Shown here piece by piece: positions 1 through 10,400 of a stretch of 13,654 bases of DNA (positions within the stretch are counted from its first letter, which is position 1; each line of letters opens with the position of its first letter). Location of the stretch: positions 1 to 13,654 of the forward strand of contig CABPSV020000049.1 of NCBI GenBank assembly GCA_902459845.2, written 5' to 3'. Made by a program: the position numbers and the translations under genes. The stretch comes from Hepatocystis sp. ex Piliocolobus tephrosceles. Its lineage: Eukaryota; Apicomplexa; Aconoidasida; Haemosporida; Plasmodiidae. The notes beneath the pieces were generated by a model. That model had not been told where the DNA came from and ran no database searches. It was given only the letters and a program-made list of their open reading frames with translations.

Positions 1-230
1 AAAATCTATACTTTTAAAAACGTTATAAACGAAATTAAACTGAACTATACTAAAATGAAAAGCTTAAAACAAATAAAACACAAAACTAATAAATCAGTGT
101 AAAACAAATATAGTAAATTGATAGAACATAAAACAAATGGAAAAGTAAAAATATATTTACTCTTTTTTTTTTTTTTTTTTTTTTAATTCTCTTTTAGTTT
201 AATTATCTTAAAATATAAAGACAGTTATAA

Positions 231-272
<42 letters not shown>

Positions 273-466
273 ATCTAATAAAATGCATCTAGGTGCGTAT
301 AAAAAAAAGAAAAAAAACATTAAAACGTTAAAATTATTAAGAATAAAATTTACGTAGAAAAAAAAGAAAAGAAAAAAAAAAAAAAAAGAAATAGATATGG
401 AAAACATGTTTTTTTTTTTTTTACGGGTAGCTAGATCTTTTTGATTTTTTTTTTTTTTTTTCCTTA
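1..466. other. Intergenic, 3' flank of the EMC8/9-like gene
   Basis: No supportable coding region. It holds T runs (around 165-184, 410-422 and 445-461), a (TA)n microsatellite at about 235-271, and A-rich sequence. The minus-strand open frame here reads as poly-Phe/Tyr-Ile and is a translated microsatellite. The 3' UTR and termination signal of the EMC8/9-like gene should lie here, but no specific signal is recognisable. Confidence 0.7.
235..271. repeat. (TA)n microsatellite
   Basis: About 18 uninterrupted TA dinucleotides in the 3' flank of the EMC8/9-like gene. This is typical of Plasmodium intergenic DNA. Confidence 0.95.
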
Positions 467-1254
467 TTATGTAGCGTTATTAAATAAGTTCGGATTCATA
501 AAATCACAGTTAATACAGTTTAAATGGTCATCGAAGTCGTGAATATTTAAGTATCTGTAATGGAGGGGAAAAAAAAGCATAAATGGTAGTTATTACATAT
601 GTATATATATGTATACATATGTATATATATTTGTGCGCTCAGCTGTTATTAATAAGTTCATTTTAATTTTCTTAAAAAATTTCTATTTACTTATTGTTTG
701 AAATATGCACGTTTAAAAAATTGTGGTTTTCATAAGATATTTCAACATCCACATTTTGCCATTCACCCGTTTTATTTTGTGTAAAAATCTATAGAAAAAA
801 AATTCAAAATATAGCATTAATAAAAATATGTATATGTATATATATATGGGCGCATATAAATTAGTTTAAATATAAAAGTTGTAAACTTACTATACAAAAT
901 ACATTCATACACAATGAAATGAAAGATATTTTTGTATAGTTATATTATATATCTTGTCCAATAAAAAAAAAAAAAAAAAAAAAAATTTTTTTTTGTGTTA
1001 CATGTAAACAGTTATTCCGATCGGTTTGTAATTTCGATATCTGTACTAAACAAATTAAAGCATCATCATAATTAGCTACTAATTTTTTTGCTACCGATTC
1101 ACAAACTTTTATATTTTTTATATTATCATTTTGTGAATCATCTACATGTATATGATAATACCCTATTATCCTTTCTTCATTTCCTTTATAATAATTCTCT
1201 ACCTATATAAAAAAATAAAAATAAATAAAATATACATATTTATACGTTCATGGT

Positions 1255-1293
<39 letters not shown>

Positions 1294-1554
1294 ATGTGTA
1301 TGAAAATGCTTATAAATATTGGGTAAGTTTTAAAAAGTGTTAACCATTGAAAATGCCAAACTCAAAAAGGGACTTAATATGTGAGTATGGAATAAAGGTA
1401 TACTATTCGTTATTGTGTATTTTTTTTTTTTTTTTTTTTCATCTGCACATTTCCCTATTAATATTCCACAGACGTCATCATAAGAATTTTTTAAAGCATG
1501 CATAAAAATTTTTGCATAAGCAATATTATCAATAGTTACATCTGCACCTGTCAT
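467..1554 (-). CDS. EMC8/EMC9-like subunit of the ER membrane protein complex (MPN fold), four exons
   Basis: Minus-strand gene with exons 1554-1345, 1202-1002, 788-691 and 554-467, ending in TAA. The joined reading frame is exactly 597 nt (198 residues), close to human EMC8/9 at about 210. All introns are GT-AG, and phases match (0, 0, 2). Colinear family landmarks are: an N-terminal MTGADVTID-x-x-AY strand; the VCGILIGK strand (about 28-35); SIPLFHTH (51-58); ERIIGYYHIH (80-89); a YDDALICLV strand; and a C-terminal DFDDHLN...NP segment, all equivalent to EMC8 blocks. The family is the UPF0172/EMC8-9 group, a cytosolic non-catalytic MPN-fold subunit of the complex that inserts transmembrane segments at the ER. 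No signal peptide or membrane segment is visible, as expected. A six-lysine run (40-45) after GKCADE looks like a parasite insertion. The start has A at -3. The family is clear; EMC8 versus EMC9 is not decidable, because many lineages have one ancestral copy. Confidence 0.85.
555..690 (-). other. Intron 3 of the EMC8/9-like gene
   Basis: The 136-nt intron begins GTAAAT and ends TTACAG. It splits a lysine codon (AA|A, phase 2). Without splicing, the upstream exon would stop at once after SNNK. Splicing restores the conserved C-terminal DFDDHLN block. Confidence 0.85.
789..1001 (-). other. Intron 2 of the EMC8/9-like gene
   Basis: The 213-nt intron begins GTAACA and ends CTATAG. Splicing is in phase 0, joining ...NNCLH to IFTQNK.... 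Homopolymer T and A runs lie just inside the donor, and a short TA run lies near the acceptor. Confidence 0.8.
1203..1344 (-). other. Intron 1 of the EMC8/9-like gene
   Basis: The 142-nt intron begins GTTAAC on the minus strand, a weaker donor than the usual GTAA, and ends TATATAG. Splicing here joins ...LAFSM to VENYY..., which aligns without gaps to the EMC8 helix preceding the GYY motif. It contains a pure TA run (about 1258-1290). Confidence 0.75.
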
Positions 1555-2142
1555 GTTTTTGTTGTTAATAGTACAATATTGGTGTCTATAAAACTTTTAT
1601 TATGTTTAATTTTTTTTAATATTTTTTTTTTTTTCAAAAAGGTGCTTTTATACAAGATCGTATAAGCGTGTTCATATATATATATATATATATATGTATA
1701 ATGTATGTATGTACGTATGTAACTATACACTTTAACACAATGTTCTTGCAAAAATCATTAGTTTATATGAAGTGACATAAAGAAATGCTATGTTTTTAAG
1801 TAATAATTTAAAAAAGTAATGATGAAAAAAAATGTAATATACTAAATAAATATCTTCAATTTTATTTAAAAAAAAAGAAAAAATATGAATTTTAAAATAA
1901 CTCGGCATTGCAATAATTTTTTTGGTTTTTCTTTTATTATTGTTGATTCGTTATTTTTTTTTTTCAAGTAGCATAATACATTTTTATAAGCCCTTTACAT
2001 GTTTCTCTTATTCAGTCCTTTCAATATGCGCTGTGTTCACAAATTGAAAAAAAAAATACTTTACTCATTATACTCTTTTATCAAAAGTAACTCATAAAAA
2101 AAAAATAATAAATAAAATAAAATAAAAAATGAACAAAAAAAA

Positions 2143-2445
2143 AAATAAATAAGTAAAAAAAAATGAATAAGTAAAAAAAAATGAATAAGTAAAAAAAAAA
2201 TGAATAAGTAAAAAAAAATGAATAAGTAAAAAAAAATGAATAAGTAAGAAAAATGCTTAAGTACAAAAATGCATAGGTAACAAAATGGGTAAGCAACAAA
2301 ATGGATAAGTAACAAAATGGATAAGCAGTCAAATGGATAATCAGCTGAATGGATAAGTAACAAAAGTACTAAGTAAAAAAAACAAATAAGTAAAAAAAAC
2401 AAATAAGTAAAAAAATAAATTAGTAAAAGGATAAATAAAATAAAA
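2143..2445. repeat. Degenerate 16-18 bp minisatellite
   Basis: Tandem units end in a conserved ATAAGT/ATAAGC core. On the left they are AATAAGT plus an A-run plus ATG (17-18 bp spacing). In the middle (about 2270-2370) they are AACAAAATGGATAAGT-type 16-bp units with point changes. On the right they return to A-rich AAACAAATAAGT units. The change in unit sequence along the array suggests an old array with locally homogenised ends. Confidence 0.85.
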
Positions 2446-2457
2446 GAATAAATAGTT

Positions 2458-2458
<1 letters not shown>

Positions 2459-2518
<60 letters not shown>
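2459..2518. repeat. 60-nt homopolymer A run
   Basis: Sixty consecutive A bases immediately right of the 16-18 bp minisatellite. It is the longest pure homopolymer in the window, and its exact length is uncertain because sequencing slips on such runs. Confidence 0.95.
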
Positions 2519-2520
<2 letters not shown>

Positions 2521-2684
2521 TCACAACTCTAAGTAATATTACATTTTTAAGTTCATCGTACAAAGTTAATAGGGAAAAAAGAATAAAAATAATAAAGATA
2601 TTTTTACAAGTATTTAAAAAAAAAAAAAAAAAAAATTAAGAAAAGCAAATTTGTTATGTTAAAAAGAGAAAACAAAAAAAAAAA

Positions 2685-2687
<3 letters not shown>

Positions 2688-2734
<47 letters not shown>
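2688..2734. repeat. (TA)n microsatellite
   Basis: About 23 uninterrupted AT dinucleotides in the divergent intergenic region, flanked by A runs. Confidence 0.95.
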
Positions 2735-2738
<4 letters not shown>

Positions 2739-3045
2739 ATTTTACAAAAAATAATAATAAAAAATAATTATATTGTAAGAAAAAAAAAAATGAACTTAAG
2801 AGAAAGGTTTGTTTATACATAACATTTATTAGGAAAAATAAACAACTTAAAACTACTTATAGACACTTTTATGTTTAGTTTTTTTTTAAATTGTGTAAAT
2901 ATTTTTGTTATATTTAAAACATTAGGAAACAGGAAATTAGAATGTGTATATACGTATATGCTATGTATACATGTACATATAGCAGCTTTCGTTTTATATC
3001 TTACTTTAGAGTCTTTGCATAAGGAGGAAACTTTGTTAAAAAAAA

Positions 3046-3076
<31 letters not shown>

Positions 3077-3097
3077 TAATAATATAATAGTATAATA

Positions 3098-3222
3098 ATA
3101 ATAGTAGTAATAATAATAATAATAATAATCGTAGTAGTAATAATAATAATCGTAGTAGTAATAATAATAATCGTAGTAGTAATAATAATAATCGTAGTAG
3201 TAATAATAATAATAATAATAAG
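3098..3222. repeat. 21-bp satellite of TAA/TAG triplets
   Basis: The block CGTAGTAGTAATAATAATAAT recurs with C at 3130, 3151, 3172 and 3193, exactly 21 bp apart, flanked by simple AAT triplets on both sides. It is a higher-order repeat built from a triplet microsatellite in which a CG-containing variant was copied along. Read on the minus strand it gives a run of tyrosines with an aspartate every seventh residue, but no gene model supports that as protein. Confidence 0.9.
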
Positions 3223-3792
3223 ATAAAAAAATCATCAAAATTTTTTGTCGAAATGAGAAAATACGCTAAATTTGCTTTATTCTAATAAAAAAAAAAAAAC
3301 AATAAAATAAAATAAGGGAGATATACTTTTACTGCAGGTACTATTTATGCAAAAATAACATGAAAACACATAATAAAAAAAAAAAAAAAAAAAAAAATGA
3401 TATATAAAATTTCATCTTTTTTTATTGTTTTATTTTGTTAAATAATATATTGTAAGAAACAAGGAGATAAAAGGTAAAAAACAAAGGGTAAACAGCAGTG
3501 TTGTATAAGTATATAATTTTTGTTTTTTTAGTAAAAAAAATAAAATAAAATAAGCGGTACTTCTATATGTAATTGTTTTCAAATGTATATTGTGTATATA
3601 TACAAAGTTGTTTGTTCCTATGAGTTTGTATCATAATTAAATCTAGTAACTTTAGTAATATTGTAAGTAGTATTAGAAGTGTAGGTAAATAGCAGCACTA
3701 GTAATATTAGAATTGTAAGTAACCTATCACTAAGCTTTATAACTGTGTTCTTTTTTTTTTTTTTTTTGTTTGTTTGACCTGAAATAAAAATA

Positions 3793-6700
3793 ATGTACGA
3801 AGGTAAATTAAACATAGCATGCTATGGCAATAATAATATTTTTAATAAATTAAAATATTTTTTTAATGAAGATGTATACGAATTAAATGATGTTAAGTTA
3901 TGTGAGAGAATTAGATCTCTACGAATTAGTTTAAAATATATGTTTTATAATAGATCAATATCAGAATATTTTAAGGATCACCATGATGATAATAATAGTA
4001 AAAGCAATAACAATAATAATGAAAATAGTAATAACAGTTCGATGCCCAAAGATGCTCTTATTTGTATTTATTTTTTATGTATGAATACTTTGGAAGAGTT
4101 CCGAAATGAGAAAGAAAAAATATTAAGTCAATATAAAAATGCAACTAGTGAAGAGAATGATGAATATATAATTATATATGCATATAATTTATATGACAAT
4201 TTGAATGAAATAAAAAATATAAAAAAATTAAAAGCTGATGTTAGTTATAACAGTTATTATAAAATTATAAAAATTTTAAGTATGCCTTTAGTCGAAAATA
4301 AAGAAGAGTATTCTAGTAATAGTAAAATGAAAAAATTATATGAACACTTTAAAATTAGGTACATAGATTATTTAAAAATATGTATAGAAAAAAAATATGC
4401 TTTAATAAAAATAGGTTATAATAAAAGTATGACTTTTTTTTTACATACTGTAGAAATCAAAAAGAAAATGATTTTGGAAAAAAAAAAGAAAAAAAATAAA
4501 AATAAAATAAGGTTCTATTTGGATTGTACGTGTGGTGGAACTTGCGATGGGACATGTGTTGGAACTTGTGATGGGACGTGTAGCGGAACATGTGGTGGAA
4601 AGTGCGGTGACGTATATAATGGCCAAAATGACATGGTGCATGACAAACCAAATGACAATATACATGACGATAAAAATGGCAGTGAACATGATGGCCCAAA
4701 CAACTTAACCGAGTTTATCAACTTTTATAATGAACATAATGTATTTTCGTTTTGCAACGAATACATAGATATGAATTTTGTTTTAAAAGCAAATAATGTA
4801 TGTTCGTTTATTAATAAACTAGAGTTTGTGACAGATTATGATGAACAGATATATATAGATATGTATGATAGTTTTTTGTCTCTTTTTGCTTGGACAGAGA
4901 GTTTATGTTTTTTATTTTTAAAATTAAATTTGTTTAAAAAAAGTTATTTATTGTATAGCAATGTTTCAAAATTATTTTTAAAACATTTGAATGTATATAT
5001 AAAAAAAAAAAAATGCATTATTCATTCTCCTATTTTATTTGAAAAGAATTATTTAACTATAGCTAGATACATAAGAGAAAAAAATATATGCTCTATACAC
5101 ATATTAGAATATATATTTTATAAAGAACTTACATTGTTACTTTATTTAAATAATTTTGCACATATGTCACGTAAAGCTTTAAATTTTTCCAAATTTTTTT
5201 ACAGAAACAAGTTGTTTATATTTATGCACAATATTATTAAATTTAAAAACAAAATAGATAAAAATCCACAAAATTATAATTATGTTAAAAATATTCAAAA
5301 AAAAATAACGTCTTATAGAAAAAAGTATATAGAAAGTAAAACAAAGGTATGTGTTAAGAATGATAAAAATGAACAAGGGTTAATAAGAAAAGAGGATAGC
5401 TGTCACAAAACAAAAGACACAACAAGCAGAAAAGATGACGTTACTAAAACGGAAGTTAAAAAAAATGAACAAATACAAAATGAACAAATACATAATGAAA
5501 AAATAAAAAATGAAAAAATAAAAAATGAAAAAATAAAAAATGAAAAAATACAAAATGAACACATGAATACACACAAACAATCAGTCATCAACGAATTGAA
5601 AAATGTGCTTTATAAAAAAAAAAAAAAAGATGCAACAGTATTACATGATCAACCAATTTCGAACGAACTGCAATCGACAAACAGTAAAAATAGTGTATTA
5701 AATAACGAGTTGGGTGATGCAAATGAACAGAAGAATGAGCAGCAAAACGAAAAGAGATATAGCATAACACATCCGAGTAACAAAAATGAAATCCAGCTAA
5801 ATACATTTAAAAGTGAAACAGATAAAATAAGATTCTTATTGGTCTGCTGTTTTATAAGCAAAGAATATTATTTTTCAGTTTATTTTTATAACTTAGCAAA
5901 CCTGATAAAATTTTTGTTTGAATATCGGAGGCACTTTTACAAAGAGGAAGATGAAAATGACGATGTTGATGCGAATGCTAATGCGAATGTTAATGCGAAT
6001 GTTAATGCAAATGTTAATGGTAGTGATAATAATGATAAAAAAAAAAATAAACATAATGTCAAACATGTGAAAAAAAATACCAATATTGCTAAATATTTAT
6101 CACTACAAAAAAATATTATGAAATTAAGTTATAAAAAAAGTGGTACACATATAAGTAGGAAGAAAAAAAAAAAAAAAAAAAAAAAAATGGAAAAAATAGA
6201 AACAAATAGAAAAACAGAAATAGCGGAAAAAAATGAAACAAATACAAAAGTGAGTGTTATACACAGTTCTTCTTCCTTATCACCATCTTCATCTGCTTCT
6301 TCTTCATCTTGTTCTTCCTCTTCGTTTTCTACTGTTTCTACTTCAACTACTTTGTCCAGTCATTCATCTGGTTTGTCACTCAGTTCTGCATTTACGGATG
6401 CATCCGAACCCACATATAAAAATAAAACTTGTATATATAATGATTTTTGTATAAACACTTGTAATATATTTAAATTATCTTTTTTGATTTTGAAAAACGT
6501 TTTAAATAATAACCATATTTATTATTTACATGATCCAATGAAAATGAGAAAAATAAATTTATTTATATTTTTTTTAAATTATTTAGAAGAAAAAAAATAT
6601 GAAAAAAGTATAGACAAATCAGAAGATGTTCATGAAATACAAGTAAAAAAAAAAAGTGTTTATCATAATTTTCCTATTTATTATTTAAATATATTTTTAA

Positions 6701-7323
6701 AACATAATAATATTAAAAAAAAAAAATTATTGTTACTTATTAATATTATGAACAAAATTAATCATTTGTGTGTACGAAAACATAATAACATTGCTGTAGT
6801 AAATAAATTATTTTTATCTATTTTATTTTATGAAAATAAAATGTATAAAAAATCATTTAAATTGTTGAAGCGTATTATAAAAATTTGTACGTATGATTAT
6901 ATTATTTTATTATGTATGCAACTGTTATTGTTCTATGAACAAAATAATCAATTTTATAAATTTGTTAGTTCGTTTTTTTTAGCAAATAAATATGTGCAAG
7001 TTGTATCATTTAAACATATAAATATTATTTTTACCACATTTCAAAATTATCAAAACTATTTATTTTCTATAGATAACCCTTTATCTATTTTGAATTTAGA
7101 AAAGAACAAAATGTATGATGCAGATTTTTATAACGCCTTAAATTGTGATGTAGTTTTATCACTTGATACGATGAAAAATGTGGTAGATAGTGTATTTATT
7201 CAACACCTTGAAACAGAGCATGATGTCTCTGATGTACAGGTAAATTATAATACAAAAACAAAAAAAGAGTTTGATAATAACAAAATAGATGACATTTGTA
7301 GCAAAACATATTGTACTCATATA

Positions 7324-7388
<65 letters not shown>

Positions 7389-7390
7389 GC

Positions 7391-7475
<85 letters not shown>

Positions 7476-10400
7476 GCAACAACAACAACAGCAACAACAA
7501 CAACAACAGCAACAACAACAGCAACAACAGCAACAGGTTATAAAAAAGGAAGAGAGCAAAAAAGAAGAGTACAATGACAGCAAAAGTGAGCACACAAACT
7601 CAAATCTGAGAATACTCCAGGTACATAAAAACAAATTAATTAAACAAGAAATAAAAAAATATTGTAATTCTAATTACTATTTCGAAATAAATAGATATTT
7701 TTTAAAAAGTTTAAAACGATTTGATATTTCGATTTCGAAAAATGAAAAAACAAATCCTTTATATATTCCTGAACCAAGTATTAAAGTGTTAATAAAAAGT
7801 AATTATAATCTTTATGTATTTGTTTCTAGTATGCTTTTTGGAGATGATAAACAAGAAAATGGAGTGAACAACAATCAGTTACATTTCTCATTAAAAAAAA
7901 AAAATCAAACAATCCCTAACAAAAATGAGAATGATATTTGTCATAGTAGTAGTACCTATAACAATAAACAAAAAAATGGATATAATGAATGTAAAGGAGA
8001 ATATGGGGAAGGGAACACATGCGAATACAATGGGTACCATAAAAAAGGCAATGATCCTACTATGAATCATATAGAAACATTACTAAGTCGTAAAATAAAA
8101 GAATATAATAATAAAAATTATAAAAATTGGAAAAATAAAAAACATGTACGAGTTAGGAAATTGTGTATACATTATGATGAAAATTTAGATTTATTTGTTT
8201 ATTCTGCTCTTGGTAAGGATCTAATTATTGATAATGTAATTATTCAAATATATAGTAAAAAAGAAAAAAAAAAATTGCATCTTAAATTTAGTAAGGGTAT
8301 ATATAAAATAAAACCTGGGTTAAATTTAATAAAACTTAATATTGTTGATATACTTGAAAATAGTGAAATAAACTGGAAATGTTTTTATTATAAAATAAAA
8401 TATATTTTTTTAGTAGCTAATAATTTTTGTTTTTATCAAAAAATAGGTATACTACCATATAAAAATATATTAAATGTTTTTTTAAATGCGTATAGTAATT
8501 TTATAATACATAATACTATTGTTGTTGATACGAAAAAACATGCCAGTTTTTTTTTTAATCAACTTATTGTTCCTATTTATATTAAAATAAAAACATTCAA
8601 TTCTATATTTAATTGTTCGATTAAGCCTTCTCTTCTTAACTCAACTTGTTTATTATATAATAATGTTAATTTTATTGAACTTACGATAAAAAAAAATCCT
8701 AAATATTTTATTTTTACCAAGTTAAAACCTGAAATGAGGAATACGAACAAAGTGGACACTAAAATTTTTATCAAAGTTGAAAATGATTTATTTTGTAACA
8801 ATGTAAAGTGTGTCGATGCATACACAGCTGCTAATGATGGTAACGAAAACAACGACACCTGTACATATATATTTAATAAAAAATGTGATATCCTAATAGA
8901 TTCGATATTTTTTTATTTTGAAAAAAACGATGCTATTAAAATAGATAAAGTGCTAGCTTTAAATGAACAAGAAATTGGTTATATACACAAAGAAACTAAT
9001 AATAGTAATTATTCTTTGGTAACTAAACATGCTAATGAAAATGAAAGATATAATTTGAATATGAAACCTGTAGAAATGGATGGTATAGATGAAACAAATT
9101 CACATGAATGGTTAAAAAATGCTCATGTAATTATGTCGTTTCTTCCAAAAAAGATAAATGATAAAATGAAAGGAACATTGGTTAACATACAACATAAAGA
9201 AAATTACAACTATTACAATACGCATTCTCAAGATAGTTATAACAAAATAAAAATAAAATGTGTAATTAATATGAATTTACATAATAATCAAAGAAGAACA
9301 AGAAGAACTGATTTATTTACATTATCACAAGTTAATTATGTAGGGAATATGAAGTTTATTAATTTTATTACCAACCCATCTGAACAAAAAACAAATCACT
9401 TTGTAAATAATCAAATAATAATAGAAAAAGAATTTAATGTGATAAATATTTTTAAAGAAAAAATAAATACATACAGATCGAATAATGGAATGTTATATGA
9501 ATTGATATTAAAATTACATTATGATAATTATTCCATATTTTTAAACAAAATTTATATATCTATTTTAAAACAATGTATCTCACAAATCAAAAATGTTAAA
9601 ATTTTTGCTGAAAATTGTAATGAAAATTGTAATGAAAATTGTAATGAAAATTGTAATGAAAAAAAAGAAGAAATTAAAAAAACGAATTTTTTTAAAAATG
9701 AAACAGACTGTTTGCTTTATGGAACACAATGTGATGTCTATGAAACAGGGACTGATGATAAAAACGAGGGTGAAATTAATGATATAGATAAAACTGACAA
9801 AAGTTTATTAAACGTGTTGGACAAAAACTTGTTAGTAAACAAATCAACAAAATTGAATGATGATGGTAATGATTTTTGTAAAAACCAAAACGAGTTATCA
9901 AACATGGTTTGTAAAAGTGAAATAGAAAAAGATAATACATTTTTCCCTATTGTAAACGAAATGGATAAGTCAAGCAGCTATAATGTGAGTGATATAAAAT
10001 ATGTCCATACAATTGATAAAAGAGAAAATCAGAACAGTATTGATAAATGTAATGTACGTAACGAAGAAAAATATATTTATAACGAAGTTAACATTAATAG
10101 TTGGATTAAAAGTGGTGCTAACTTTTTTTTACTTTTTGAAATTGAATATGATGATTTATTTCAGAAAGAGGAAAAACAAGCAACTAGTATAAAGTTACTA
10201 AATTATGAAAATACATTTGCAAATATAAACATAACTTATAAATACAAAAATGGGAACGTATTGAATTTGTATAAAGAAAAAAAGAGAGAATTAGAAAATG
10301 GAAAAACAAATGGAAATGGAAATGGAAATGGAAAAACAAATGGAAATGGAAATGGAAAAACAAATGGAAATGGAAATGGAAATGGAAAAACAAATGAAAA

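Larger units (their letters stand above)
1555..3792. promoter_or_regulatory. Divergent (head-to-head) intergenic region between the EMC8/9-like and TRAPPC10-like genes
   Basis: This 2.2 kb stretch separates two genes transcribed away from each other, so both promoters and 5' UTRs are expected in it. That is inferred from layout; no core promoter element is recognisable in such AT-rich sequence. I see no coding block with family similarity. The longer open frames here (2061-2402 minus, 2813-3238 minus, 2871-3059 plus) are repeat translations or lack recognisable motifs. Contents, in order: short A/T runs, a 16-18 bp minisatellite, a 60-nt A run, a TA run, a somewhat less AT-biased 2790-3030 segment, a 21-bp satellite, and T/A runs up to the TRAPPC10-like start. 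Confidence 0.6.

Noticed and set aside
1002..1202. Active JAMM metalloprotease
   Set aside because: HxH is present, but the downstream Ser and Asp of JAMM are not at the required spacing, and the overall match is to non-catalytic EMC8/9.
1330..1554. Exon 1 read as a complete 74-residue gene
   Set aside because: The frame stops just inside intron 1, while the EMC8/9 homology continues in three downstream exons with matching phases.
2061..2402. Minus-strand frames of repeated YLFIFF/LLIHF hydrophobic segments
   Set aside because: They are a translation of the 16-18 bp A-rich minisatellite, not a membrane protein.
2459..2518. 60-nt A run as the tail of a retroposed transcript
   Set aside because: The sequence upstream is a minisatellite with no coding or RNA similarity, and no target-site duplication is visible.
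2871..3059. 62-residue plus-strand frame in the less AT-biased part of the intergenic region
   Set aside because: It is short, ends in a translated A run and has no family similarity that I can recognise.
2813..3238. 141-residue minus-strand frame with a Tyr-rich (YYYYYYD) N-terminus
   Set aside because: The start and first half are the translated 21-bp/AAT satellite; the rest has no recognisable motif, and the region is a divergent promoter interval.
4441..4721. Minus-strand frames opposite the C-x-G-T repeat
   Set aside because: These are shadows of the GC-richer repeat in the large plus-strand gene.
7159..7634. Long frames of poly-Leu, poly-Cys and poly-Thr opposite or beside the CAA tract
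   Set aside because: They are the other reading frames of the (CAA)n glutamine repeat and have no independent coding support.
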